Assembly: GCF_036116635.1 (NCBI RefSeq) | Contig: NZ_CP107995.1 | Span: forward strand, 9,858,001 to 9,922,000 | DNA: 64,000 nucleotides | Origin: Amycolatopsis sp. NBC_00345 | GTDB lineage: Bacteria; Actinomycetota; Actinomycetes; Mycobacteriales; Pseudonocardiaceae | Reading direction: 5' to 3' | In this document: piece after piece, positions 33,002 through 41,122 of the stretch | Layout of the letters: the number at the start of each line of letters is the position of its first letter | How positions within the stretch are numbered: the first letter of the stretch is position 1 | Program-made: the position numbers and the translations under genes | The notes under the pieces: model-generated | What the model saw: only the letters and a program-made list of their open reading frames with translations | Told to the model about the DNA's origin: nothing | Databases searched by the model: none

Positions 33002-33732
33002 ACTTCGTGTACCTGCGCCTGGAGATCCTGCGGATCGTCCGCAGCCCGCAGTTCGCGCTCTTCACCATCGTCGTGCCGCTGGGCATGTTCCTGTTGTTCG
33101 GCGGCCTTTTCGGGGACCTGGCCGGGCCGGACGGGATCAAGGCGAGCGTCACCACGATGATCAACATGGGCGCGTACGGCTCGATGAGCGGCGCCCTGTT
33201 CACCGGCACCCGCGTGGCGACCGAGCGCACCGACGGCTGGCAGCGGCAGCTGCGCCTGACACCGATGCGCGGGCCGGGCTACCTGTTCGTGAAGCTCGCG
33301 TCCGCGATGGCGATGGCCCTGCCCGTGGTGCTGGTGATCTTCGTGGCCGGCGCGCTGCGCGGAGTCGACCTGACGGCCGCGCAGTGGGTGCTCAGCGGGC
33401 TCTCGCTGTGGCTCGGCGCGCTGCCGTTCGCGGTGCTGGGGCTGCTGCTCGGCCTGTTCGGCAAGGGCGACACGGTCGGCGCGATGACCGGGGCGCTGAT
33501 GCTGCCGCTGGGCATCTTCGGCGGGCTGTGGATGCCGCTGTCGATCATGCCGGAGTGGATGTCGGCGGTCGCGCACTTCTTCCCGACGTTCTGGCTCGGC
33601 CGGGTCGGCACGCTGCCGGTGAGCCACGGGACCGGGCTCGGCCTGGCCGTCGGGGTGCTCGCCGCGTGGCTGGTGGTGCCCGCGCTGGTGGTGGTGCGGC
33701 GGTTCCGGTTGGACACGGCCAAAGTGAGCTGA
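32998..33732 (+). CDS. ABC-2 type exporter permease
   Basis: 244 residues, ATG 32998 (ATGA overlap). Six membrane helices typical of ABC-2 permeases; the GFxxPLSIMPEWM-like segment (GGLWMPLSIMPEWMSAVAHFFPTFW, about 175-200) is the conserved periplasmic turn before helix 6. Works as a homodimer with the preceding ATPase. Confidence 0.9.
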   Translation: MNFVYLRLEILRIVRSPQFALFTIVVPLGMFLLFGGLFGDLAGPDGIKASVTTMINMGAYGSMSGALFTGTRVATERTDGWQRQLRLTPMRGPGYLFVKLASAMAMALPVVLVIFVAGALRGVDLTAAQWVLSGLSLWLGALPFAVLGLLLGLFGKGDTVGAMTGALMLPLGIFGGLWMPLSIMPEWMSAVAHFFPTFWLGRVGTLPVSHGTGLGLAVGVLAAWLVVPALVVVRRFRLDTAKVS

Positions 33733-33801
33733 CCGCGTAGTCAATGGCAGAGTAACTTCCGTGCTGCATGTGGGGTCAGCACGGTGGGAGGGCGAACCAA
33801 G

Positions 33802-34458
33802 GTGGAAGACGACGAAACACCGCCGCTGTCGGCGGAGGAGTCGCTGAACCTGATCGCCCGGCAGAACGAGCGGATGCGCCGGGAGATGGGGGCGAGCCCG
33901 GCGCGGCTGCTCGGGGTATGGGCCTTCGCGTGGCTGATCGGCTGGGGACTCGTTTACCTGGCCGATTCCAGCCACGCGAAGCCGCTTCTGCCCGGCTGGG
34001 TCGCCTCGGTGGTGGTGGCCGTGCTGTTCGTCGCCTCGATCGTCTACTCCATCTTCTACGGCACCCGGGTCAACCGCGGCATCCGCGGCCCGTCCCAGCT
34101 CGTCGGCGCGATGTACGGCTGGAGCTGGATGCTCTCCTTCGCCGCGCTGACGCTGGTCAACCTCCGCGTGATGGCGGTGGGCCAGCTGGCCCCGGCCACG
34201 ATCTCCCTGCTGTGGTCGGGCACCTCGCTGCTGGTCACCGGCGCGCTCTACCTCGCGGGCGGCATGCTCTGGCAGGACAAGCTGCAGTACGGCTTCGGCG
34301 TGTGGATCATCGTCTGCAGCGGGGCCAGCGTGCTGGTCGGCGTCCCGGGCAATTTCCTCGTGCTGTCCCTGGCCGGCGGTGGCGGGTTCCTGGTCGCGGC
34401 GCTCGTCTACTACGTGCGAGAGCGCCGTGGCCGTCCGATCGGGACGAGGCGACGGTGA
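33802..34458 (+). CDS. Multi-pass membrane protein of unknown function
   Basis: 218 residues from GTG 33802, 9 nt after GGAGGG. The earlier in-frame GTG at 33784 lies in an 8-bp hairpin (33759-33784) and has no ribosome-binding site. After a charged N-terminus (SAEESLNLIARQNERMRREMG) there are five to six hydrophobic helices. The last codons overlap the winged-helix gene by 4 nt. Membrane protein plus small winged-helix regulator is a recurrent actinobacterial two-gene unit, in which the regulator usually controls the pair. Confidence 0.7.
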   Translation: MEDDETPPLSAEESLNLIARQNERMRREMGASPARLLGVWAFAWLIGWGLVYLADSSHAKPLLPGWVASVVVAVLFVASIVYSIFYGTRVNRGIRGPSQLVGAMYGWSWMLSFAALTLVNLRVMAVGQLAPATISLLWSGTSLLVTGALYLAGGMLWQDKLQYGFGVWIIVCSGASVLVGVPGNFLVLSLAGGGGFLVAALVYYVRERRGRPIGTRRR

Positions 34459-34772
34459 CCGAGTCCGGACTCCCCGGGCTCGACCCGGTCATCCACGCCC
34501 AGGCGCGGCTGCGCGTCACGGTCGCGCTGGCCGGCCTGCGCTCGGACGACCAGATCACCTTCCCGCGGCTGCAGCAGCTGCTCGAAATGACGGCGGGCAA
34601 CCTCTCCACGCACCTGCGCAAGCTCGAAGACGCCGAGTACGTGCAGATCACCAAGGCCTACGAGCACCGCACCCCCGTCACCCTGGTCCGGCTGACGGCC
34701 AAGGGCCGCGCCGCGTTCGAGGCCTACACCCAGGCGCTGCACCGGTTGCTGGACGCCACCGGCGGGAGCTGA
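34455..34772 (+). CDS. Small winged-helix transcriptional regulator
   Basis: 105 residues from GTG 34455 (GTGA overlap). One winged-helix domain: VIHAQARLRVTVALAGL, ITFPRLQQLLEMTAGNLSTHLRKLEDAEYVQITKAYEHRTPVTLVRLTAKGRAAFEAY. This is the MarR/PadR-related "transcriptional regulator, HTH_27" pattern; no metal or effector domain. Candidate ligand-free dimeric repressor of the membrane-protein/ABC cluster. DNA polymerase IV follows after 2 nt. Confidence 0.8.
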   Translation: MTESGLPGLDPVIHAQARLRVTVALAGLRSDDQITFPRLQQLLEMTAGNLSTHLRKLEDAEYVQITKAYEHRTPVTLVRLTAKGRAAFEAYTQALHRLLDATGGS

Positions 34773-34774
34773 CC

Positions 34775-36097
34775 TTGCCCCGCTGGGTGATCCACCTCGA
34801 CCTGGACGCCTTCTTCGCCTCGGCCGAGCAGCTCACCCGGCCCACGCTGCGCGGCCGCTCCGTGGTGGTGGGCGGCACCGGCCCGCGGGGCGTCGTGGCC
34901 GGGGCGAGTTACGAATCGCGTGAGTACGGCGTCCGCTCGGCGATGCCGATGTCGCAGGCCCGGCGGCTGCTGCCCGCGGGCGCGGTGATCCTGCCGCCGC
35001 GATTCCGGCTGTACGAACGGCTGAGCAAGCGGGTGTTCGACGTGGTGTCCTCCGTCGCGCCGGTGCTCGAACGGATCTCGCTCGACGAGGCGTTCGCGGA
35101 GCCGCCGTCCTTGTCCCGCGCCTCGATCGAGGAGGTGACGGCGTTCGCCGAAGACCTGCGCGCGCGGATCCGCGCGGAGACCGGGCTGACGGCGTCGATC
35201 GGCGCGGGCACGGGGAAACAGGTCGCGAAGATCGGTTCGGACCGCGCGAAACCGGACGGCCTGCTGGTGGTGGCGCCGGGCACCGAGCGGGAGTTCCTGG
35301 CGCCGCTGCCGGTGCGGGCGCTGTGGGGGATCGGCCCGGTGGCCGAGGCGAACCTGCACACCATCGGCGTGAAAACGCTGGGGGAGCTGGCGAACCTCCC
35401 GGAATCGGACGCGGTCGCGACGCTGGGCGGTGCCGTCGGCCGTGAGCTGCGCAAGCTCGCGGGCGGCACGGACGACCGGCCGGTGGCCGAGCGCGGGGAG
35501 GCCAAGCAGGTCAGCGCGGAGACGACGTTCGACGTCGACGTGGTCGACCTGGCCCGGCTGCGCACCGAGGTCCGCCGGATCGCCACGGGCGCCCACGCGC
35601 GCCTGGTCAAGGCCGGCCGCGTCGCCCGCACGGTGGTGATCAAGCTGCGGCACACGGACATGAGCACGGTGACACGGTCGGAGACCACGGCGTCGCCCAC
35701 CGACGACCTCGACCAGCTCGCCGCCACCGCGGAGCGGCTCCTGCTGGACCCCGCCCAGTTCGGCGGCGTGCGCCTGGCCGGGGTGGCGTTCAGCGGCCTT
35801 TCGGTGCCGCACCAGGACGCGCTGTTCACGCTCACCGTGCCCGCCTCGGAACCGGTGGTGACGGCGCCCCCGCCGGAGCCTTCCCCCGGCGGCGCCGCGC
35901 CGGTGTCGTCGGGCGGCTGGCGGCCCGGCGACGACGTGGTGCACGCGGAGTTCGGCACGGGCTGGGTACAGGGCGCGGGGCACAACCGGGTGACCGTGCG
36001 GTTCGAGACGCTGGCGTCGGGGCCGGGGGTGGCGCGGACGTTCGAGCAGGCCGACCCGGCGCTGTCCCGCGGCGAGCCGTGGGACTGTCTGGAGTAG
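34775..36097 (+). CDS. dinB: DNA polymerase IV (Y-family, DinB)
   Basis: 440 residues from TTG 34775, GGGAG 8 nt upstream. Palm motifs HLDLDAFFASAEQ and ISLDEAF carry the three catalytic acidic residues; SREYGVRSAMPMSQARRLLP is the finger motif; IGAGTGKQVAKIGSDRAKPDG and WGIGPVAEANLHTIGVKTLGELA form palm and thumb helix-hairpin-helix. A little-finger domain and an extra C-terminal domain of about 85 residues (RPGDDVVHAEFGTGWVQGAGHNRVTVRFE), usual in Actinobacteria, follow. No SOS box precedes it, and it is placed for co-transcription with the winged-helix gene. Confidence 0.95.
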   Translation: MPRWVIHLDLDAFFASAEQLTRPTLRGRSVVVGGTGPRGVVAGASYESREYGVRSAMPMSQARRLLPAGAVILPPRFRLYERLSKRVFDVVSSVAPVLERISLDEAFAEPPSLSRASIEEVTAFAEDLRARIRAETGLTASIGAGTGKQVAKIGSDRAKPDGLLVVAPGTEREFLAPLPVRALWGIGPVAEANLHTIGVKTLGELANLPESDAVATLGGAVGRELRKLAGGTDDRPVAERGEAKQVSAETTFDVDVVDLARLRTEVRRIATGAHARLVKAGRVARTVVIKLRHTDMSTVTRSETTASPTDDLDQLAATAERLLLDPAQFGGVRLAGVAFSGLSVPHQDALFTLTVPASEPVVTAPPPEPSPGGAAPVSSGGWRPGDDVVHAEFGTGWVQGAGHNRVTVRFETLASGPGVARTFEQADPALSRGEPWDCLE

Positions 36098-36104
36098 ACG
36101 GTTC

Positions 36105-36950
36105 TCAGTCGCCCTGGGGCAGCTTGAGTGCGGCGGCCACGAACGACGCGACCAGCGGCCGTCGATCCTGCTCGTTCCAGGCCAGCACGAGCCGGCTGGG
36201 CGGCGCGTCGGAAACCGGGATGCAGACCAGGCCGGCCTGGACCGGCTCGACCAGCGAACGGGGCAGCACCCCGATCAGCCGGCTCACCGTGATCAGGTGG
36301 AGCATCTGGACCACGTCGGCGACCTCGGGACCGGTGCCGTCGCCCCCGGGAGTCCCCTTCCAGCGCGGCAGCACCTCACCGTCCAGATCGGACAGCAGCA
36401 CCGAAGCGCGCCCGGCCAGCCGGTGCCCGGACGGGACGATGACCACGCGGTCCTCGACGTGCAGCGTCTCGTGGGCCAGCCCGTCGAGGTCTTCGAACGG
36501 CGCGTACAGCAGGCCGAGGTCGGCCCGGCCGTCGCGCAGGAAGCCGGCGCCGCCGGAGGGGCTGCTGAACAGGATGTCCACCCGGCGGGCGTCGGGCTGG
36601 TGGGAGTACTCGGCCAGCATCCCGGACAGCAGATTGGCGTCGCCGCCGGGTTTGAGCACGAGCCGCAGGTGGGCCTGGGTGTCGCCGGCGCGCCGGGCGC
36701 TGCGGACGGCGGCGCTGACCGCGTTGAGCGCGTGCCGCCCGTGCTCCTGCAACGCCTCCCCGGCCGGGGTGAGCGAGACGTGCCGGCTGGAGCGGACGAA
36801 CAGCGGGACGCCGAGCCGGCTCTCGGTCCGCTGGATCGCCTTCGACAGCGCCGGCTGGGCGATCGAGAGCCGGGCGGCGGCCCGGCCGAAGTGCAGCTCG
36901 TCGGCGACCGCGATGAAGTACTCGAGCTCTCGGGTTTCCAGTTCGACCAT
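36105..36950 (-). CDS. LysR-family transcriptional regulator
   Basis: 281 residues, ATG 36950. N-terminal HTH ETRELEYFIAVADELHFGRAAARLSIAQPALSKAIQRTESRLGVPLFVRSSR followed by the periplasmic-binding-like effector domain. Divergent from a three-gene operon for a small protein, SDR and ACMSD-family enzyme, which is therefore its probable target; LysR proteins of this group often respond to aromatic acids. Convergent with dinB, 7 nt apart. Confidence 0.9.
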   Translation of the reverse strand: MVELETRELEYFIAVADELHFGRAAARLSIAQPALSKAIQRTESRLGVPLFVRSSRHVSLTPAGEALQEHGRHALNAVSAAVRSARRAGDTQAHLRLVLKPGGDANLLSGMLAEYSHQPDARRVDILFSSPSGGAGFLRDGRADLGLLYAPFEDLDGLAHETLHVEDRVVIVPSGHRLAGRASVLLSDLDGEVLPRWKGTPGGDGTGPEVADVVQMLHLITVSRLIGVLPRSLVEPVQAGLVCIPVSDAPPSRLVLAWNEQDRRPLVASFVAAALKLPQGD

Positions 36951-36962
36951 GCCTCCAGGTTA

Positions 36963-36976
36963 TCGCTGAATAGCGA
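36963..36976. promoter_or_regulatory. Probable LysR operator
   Basis: TCGCTGAATAGCGA is a dyad with perfect 5-bp arms in the 70-bp gap between the LysR gene and its divergent operon. It fits the T-N11-A type recognition site of LysR regulators only loosely. Confidence 0.45.
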
Positions 36977-37020
36977 ACTGGTCTTGGACGCCGCGGTCGG
37001 ATCGCGCCAATAATCGAGGC

Positions 37021-37338
37021 ATGATCAACCACACGATGATCGTCTCCTTCGATCAGCCCCTCCCGGACAGCGAGCTGGATCAATACCTGGCGGACGTGGA
37101 ACGGGCCACACTCGACACCGGTTTCGCGCAGTCGGTCGTGACCCGGCGCCACCTCCCGATCCCCGGCGAGGAGGCCATCCCGGCGCTGATCGCGACCGCG
37201 ATCGTGCAGTTCGCCGTGGCCGACACCGAGACGCTGGCGAAGACGTTCACCGACCCCGGCCTGCACGAGGTCATCAAGCGCTGGCAGTCGCGGCACTCGT
37301 ACAAGGTCGCCTGGGCGAACCACGAACCGCTGTCATGA
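37021..37338 (+). CDS. Small protein of unknown function in the SDR/decarboxylase operon
   Basis: 105 residues, ATG 37021. A compact alpha/beta protein without signal peptide or membrane segment; it begins NHTMIVSFDQPLPDSELDQYLADVERATLDTGF. It does not match a family I recognise; length and composition would suit a dimeric alpha+beta-barrel or cyclase-like protein. Its stop shares ATGA with the SDR gene, so it belongs to the LysR-controlled operon. Confidence 0.6.
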   Translation: MINHTMIVSFDQPLPDSELDQYLADVERATLDTGFAQSVVTRRHLPIPGEEAIPALIATAIVQFAVADTETLAKTFTDPGLHEVIKRWQSRHSYKVAWANHEPLS

Positions 37339-38078
37339 GCGCCACCCGGAAGACCGGACTGGTCACCGGCGCCGGCAGCGGGATCGGCCGGGCGGCGGCG
37401 CTGGAGTTCGCCCGGGGTGGCGCCGCGGTCGCCGTGCTCGACATCGACGAGCTCGCGGCAGCCGAAACCGTTGAGCTGATTGGGAAAGACGGCGGGGAAG
37501 CGCTGCCCGTCACCGTCGACATCGCGGACGAAGACTCCGTGAAGGCGGCCATCGAGCGCACGGTCGCGGTGTACGGCGGCCTCGACTTCGCCGTGAACAA
37601 CGCCGGCATGGCGTCGCACAACCGGCAGCTCGACGAGATGACCCTGGCCGAGTTCGAGCGCGTGCTCAGCGTCAACCTGTCCGGGACCTTCCTGTGCATG
37701 AAGTACGAGCTGCCCCTGCTCAAGGGCGGTGGCGCGATCGTCAACGTCGCCTCCAACGGCGGCCTCTACTCGATCCCGCACGCCCCCGCCTACGTGGCTT
37801 CCAAGCACGGCGTCGTCGGGCTCACCAAGGTCGCCGCGGTCGACTACGCGCCGGACGGCATCCGGGTCAACGCCGTCTGCCCCGGCCCGACCCGCACCCC
37901 CGCGTTCGACCAGGTGGCGGGCGACACCGACATGATCGCGCGGCAGGAGGCGATCACCCCGCTCGGCCGGTTGGCCACGCCCGAGGAAGCTGCGGCGGCC
38001 GTGGTCTGGCTCTGCTCGGACGCCGCGGCGTATGTCACCGGGATCGCCATGTCGGTGGACGGCGGGCGCCGGGCATGA
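37335..38078 (+). CDS. Short-chain dehydrogenase/reductase
   Basis: 247 residues, ATG 37335. Classical SDR: TGAGSGIG cofactor motif (residues 10-17), D at the end of beta-2 (VLDID, favouring NAD), NNAG at about 89, catalytic Ser in NVASNGG and YVASK, and the PGPTRTP loop. Substrate unknown. Coupled by ATGA overlaps to both neighbours, so it likely acts on the same pathway intermediate as the ACMSD-type enzyme. Confidence 0.9.
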   Translation: MSATRKTGLVTGAGSGIGRAAALEFARGGAAVAVLDIDELAAAETVELIGKDGGEALPVTVDIADEDSVKAAIERTVAVYGGLDFAVNNAGMASHNRQLDEMTLAEFERVLSVNLSGTFLCMKYELPLLKGGGAIVNVASNGGLYSIPHAPAYVASKHGVVGLTKVAAVDYAPDGIRVNAVCPGPTRTPAFDQVAGDTDMIARQEAITPLGRLATPEEAAAAVVWLCSDAAAYVTGIAMSVDGGRRA

Positions 38079-39070
38079 GGGTCATCGCGGTCGAGGAGCA
38101 CCTGTCCACCGAGGCGTTCCTGCGCGTCGCGCACGGCCTGGACGTCGTGGCGGGCGACGAGACCGAGATGGAGCTGATGCGGACGGTCGAGAAAACCCCG
38201 GCCTTCCGCACCCGGCTCGTCGACCTCGACGCCCGGCTGCGGGAGATGGACGCGGCCGGCCAGGACCTGGCCGTGCTCAGCCTCGACCCGCCCGGGGTTC
38301 AGCCCTACCCGGCCGCCGACGCGGTGCCGCTGGCCCGGGAGTTCAACGACGCGCTGGCCGCGATCGTGCGGCGGCACCCGGGCCGGTTCGGCGGGCTGGC
38401 CACGGTGGCGCCGCAGGACCCGGCCGCCGCGGCCGCCGAGGTCGAACGGGCCATGGGTCCGCTCGGCCTCAACGGGATCATGATCAACTCGCACACCGGC
38501 GGGCGGTACCTGGACGAGCCGGAGTTCGCGCCGCTGCTGGCGGCGGCCGAGGCGAACCGGGCGCCGATCTACCTGCACCCGCGGGCGCCGAGCGCGCTCG
38601 CCGCCTACCGCGACTACGGGATGCCCGGGGCGATCTGGGGCTACCAGGCCGAGGCCGGGCTGCACGCCATGCGGCTCATCCTCAGTGGGACATTCGACCG
38701 CTACCCGGGCCTGACCTTCGTGCTCGGGCACCTCGGCGAAGGCATCCCGTACTGGCTGCGGCGGATCGACAACCGGCACGCGTTCGCTGCGCGGACGGCC
38801 GGGGCGGCCACGCCGATGCCGCGCCTTTCGCTCACCCCGAGCGAGTACTTCCGGCGCAACTTCGTGCTCACCACCAGCGGCATGGACGATCCGGACGTGC
38901 TCGGGCTGGCCCTGCGGGCGGTCGGCGCGGACAACGTCATGTTCGCGATCGACTTCCCGTACGAGGACCCGGCGGCGGCCGTGGCCTTCCTACGGGACGC
39001 GCCGCTGACCGACGAGCAGCGGACGGCGATCGGCCACCGCACGGCCGAGCGCGTGTTCCGGATCACCTGA
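38075..39070 (+). CDS. ACMSD-family amidohydrolase/decarboxylase
   Basis: 331 residues, ATG 38075. TIM-barrel metalloenzyme of the 2-amino-3-carboxymuconate semialdehyde decarboxylase group: N-terminal VEEHLS in place of the usual HxH pair, metal/catalytic His in YLHPRAPS and LGHLGEGIPY, and late Asp in AIDFPYED. The EEH start is typical of gamma-resorcylate and dihydroxybenzoate decarboxylases, so a hydroxybenzoate-type carboxylate is a likely substrate. Together with the SDR and LysR genes it suggests aromatic-acid metabolism. Confidence 0.85.
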   Translation: MRVIAVEEHLSTEAFLRVAHGLDVVAGDETEMELMRTVEKTPAFRTRLVDLDARLREMDAAGQDLAVLSLDPPGVQPYPAADAVPLAREFNDALAAIVRRHPGRFGGLATVAPQDPAAAAAEVERAMGPLGLNGIMINSHTGGRYLDEPEFAPLLAAAEANRAPIYLHPRAPSALAAYRDYGMPGAIWGYQAEAGLHAMRLILSGTFDRYPGLTFVLGHLGEGIPYWLRRIDNRHAFAARTAGAATPMPRLSLTPSEYFRRNFVLTTSGMDDPDVLGLALRAVGADNVMFAIDFPYEDPAAAVAFLRDAPLTDEQRTAIGHRTAERVFRIT

Positions 39071-39075
39071 GCCGG

Positions 39076-39160
39076 CTTGCACCGAACGCCACATTTGGTG
39101 CAAGTAGGTCCCTGAAGGCCACCTTCAGGGCATCCTGGTCCCTGAAGGTGGCCTTCAGGG
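39076..39160. repeat. Palindrome family B (two copies) plus a CTTGCACC hairpin
   Basis: CTTGCACC (39076-39083) pairs with 39097-39104 around a GAACGCCACATTT loop related to family C. Then two hairpins with CCCTGAAGG arms and 3-nt loops follow at 39110-39130 and 39140-39160; each is the exact reverse complement of the other, so a larger cruciform is possible. Located after the amidohydrolase stop and before the XRE gene. Confidence 0.8.
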
Positions 39161-39199
39161 CCTGCCAGGCGAGCGCCACCAACGCCGTAGCCTGGCGGT

Positions 39200-40039
39200 G
39201 TGACCTCTGCTGACGGACCTGGCCGGCTCGCCGAGTTCCTCCGCGCGCGCCGCCGCGCGGTCGGGCCGGTCGACGTCGGCCTCGTTGCCGGCAGCGGCCG
39301 CCAGGTTCCCGGCCTCCGGCGCGAAGAGGTCGCGATGCTGGCCGGGGTCAGCACCGACTACTACATCCACCTCGAACAGGGGCGGGAGCGACGCCCGTCC
39401 GCCCAGGTGGTCGCTTCGCTGGCCCGCGCCCTTCTCCTCGACCGCGACGCCCATCAGCACTTGGCCGACCTCGCCGCCGCGACCGCCGCTGACCAGACCG
39501 ACTCCGGGCGCCCGCCGTCGGAGACCTTCGCCGCGCTGATCCGGCGATGGACCACAACCCCGGCCATGGTCGTGACCAGCTGGCTGGAGGTGGTGGCGCG
39601 CAACCCGGCGGCCGACGCGCTCTACGGCGGCCTCCTCCACCGGGACAACCTCGCGCGCATGACCTTCCTCGACGCCGGGGCGCGTGAGTTCATCGACGAC
39701 TGGGCCCAGCTCGCGCACTGCACCGTGGGGACCCTGCGTTCGGCGAGTGACGGGCGCGAACCGGCCGAGCTGACCGAGCTGATCGAGGAACTTTCCTTAC
39801 ACAGCGCGGACTTCCGGCGAGAGTGGGCCCGTTACGACGTCCATCGCAAGCGCAGCGCACTGAAGGTCTTCCACCACCCGATCGGTCGACTGGAGCTGAC
39901 CCAGCACGTGCTGACCGTGCCGGAACGGCCCGACCTGCAGCTGTGGGTGTACGACGCGGAAGCCGGGTCGGAGCACGAGCGCCGTCTCCACGCCCTGGTC
40001 TTCGGGCTCAAGTCCGTTAAGGCCTCCTTACCCGCGTAG
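39200..40039 (+). CDS. XRE-type regulator with MmyB-like ligand domain
   Basis: 279 residues from GTG 39200. N-terminal HTH_31: LAEFLRARRRAVGP...VPGLRREEVAMLAGVSTDYYIHLEQGRERRPSAQVVASLARALLLD; residues about 100-279 are the MmyB-like PAS-type ligand domain that binds a fatty acid in known members. The last eight codons and the stop are formed by an inserted palindrome, so the C-terminus (KASLPA) is not ancestral. Candidate regulator of the NmrA-like gene downstream. Confidence 0.85.
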   Translation: MTSADGPGRLAEFLRARRRAVGPVDVGLVAGSGRQVPGLRREEVAMLAGVSTDYYIHLEQGRERRPSAQVVASLARALLLDRDAHQHLADLAAATAADQTDSGRPPSETFAALIRRWTTTPAMVVTSWLEVVARNPAADALYGGLLHRDNLARMTFLDAGAREFIDDWAQLAHCTVGTLRSASDGREPAELTELIEELSLHSADFRREWARYDVHRKRSALKVFHHPIGRLELTQHVLTVPERPDLQLWVYDAEAGSEHERRLHALVFGLKSVKASLPA

Positions 40040-40064
40040 GACGCGGGTAAGGAGGCCTTAACGG
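40014..40064. repeat. Palindrome family D overlapping the 3' end of the XRE gene
   Basis: Perfect 24-bp arms, CCGTTAAGGCCTCCTTACCC... (40014-40037) and its complement (40041-40064), with the 3-nt centre AGG. The stop TAG of the XRE gene (40037-40039) lies at the centre, and the left arm is read as its last codons. Confidence 0.85.
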
Positions 40065-40155
40065 CCCGGGGTGGTGGTCGCGCACCCACCCCGGACAGCG
40101 CGGTTGTTCCTACGGTCGAAGGTGATCGATCGCCGATCGAGGAACAGGAGCAACG

Positions 40156-41052
40156 ATGTTCGTCGTCACAGGGGCAACGGGCCGCACCGGGACCGCGGTG
40201 GTGGAGGGCCTGCTGAAGGCGGGCCGCGAGGTGCGCGCCGTCGGCCGGTCGGCGTCGCGCCTGCGTGAGGAAACGCCAGCAGCACAGCCGTTTGTCGCCG
40301 AGCCCACCGACCGTGATGCGCTGGCCCGAGCATTCGCCGGGGCCGAGGGTGTGTACGCGATGGTCCAGCCGAACTACATCCCCGACAGCGACGACTTCCC
40401 CGGCCACCAGCGCCGGATCGTCGAGGCCATCAGCGGCGCGCTGGGTGACGCGCGGGTCGCCCGCGTGGTGACGCTGAGCAGCTGGGGCGCCGGCAAGCCG
40501 GACGGGACCGGGCCGGTGGCCGGGCTGCACCACCTGGAGCAGGCGGTCAACCGGCTCGGCGTCGCGACGACCCACCTGCGGGCGGGCTACTTCATGGAGA
40601 ACCTGCTCGGCCAAGTGCCCGCGATCCTGGACCGGGGCGTGATGGCGGCGCCGTTCGGCCCGGACGTGCCGATGCCGTTCGTCACCGCCCCCGACATCGG
40701 GTACGCCGCAGCCGAGACGTTGCTCGAACCAGGGCCCGCCGGTGACGGCCCGGAGATCCGGGAGATCCAGGGCGAGCGGGACCTGAGCATGTCCGACGTC
40801 GTCCGCGTCGTCGCCCGCCTGGCCGGCCGGCCCGAGCTACGTTACGTCCAGCAGCCGATCGAGGAGTTCGCCGCGGACCAGCGGGCGGCCGGGGTCTCGG
40901 AGAACGTGACCGCGCTGATGGTCGAGGTCGCGCACGCGATCAACTCCGGGCACACCCGCGCCCTGCAGCCTCGCACCGCGCGCACCAGCACCCCCACCAG
41001 CATCGAGCAGTTCGTCACGTCGGTGATGCTGCCCGCACTCGGCCAGAGCTGA
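40156..41052 (+). CDS. NmrA-like NAD(P)-binding atypical SDR
   Basis: 298 residues, ATG 40156 with AGGAG upstream. Rossmann motif FVVTGATGRTGTAVVEGLLKAGREVRAVGRS at the N-terminus, no YxxxK catalytic pair, and the HHLEQAVNRLG and LRAGYFMENLLGQVPAI segments typical of NmrA/QOR2-like proteins. Acts as a quinone reductase or a redox-sensing regulator in known members; not resolvable here. A strong bidirectional terminator follows. Confidence 0.85.
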   Translation: MFVVTGATGRTGTAVVEGLLKAGREVRAVGRSASRLREETPAAQPFVAEPTDRDALARAFAGAEGVYAMVQPNYIPDSDDFPGHQRRIVEAISGALGDARVARVVTLSSWGAGKPDGTGPVAGLHHLEQAVNRLGVATTHLRAGYFMENLLGQVPAILDRGVMAAPFGPDVPMPFVTAPDIGYAAAETLLEPGPAGDGPEIREIQGERDLSMSDVVRVVARLAGRPELRYVQQPIEEFAADQRAAGVSENVTALMVEVAHAINSGHTRALQPRTARTSTPTSIEQFVTSVMLPALGQS

Positions 41053-41069
41053 GCATGAACGCGACTGAC

Positions 41070-41104
41070 GGAAGGCCGCCGCGGAACCATCGCGGCGGCC
41101 TTCC
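41070..41104. terminator. Bidirectional terminator hairpin
   Basis: GGAAGGCCGCCGCG (41070-41083) pairs perfectly with 41091-41104 around a 7-nt loop, between the convergent NmrA-like and GH105 genes. Confidence 0.75.
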
Positions 41105-41122
41105 AAGCGGGTCCAAGCGGGT

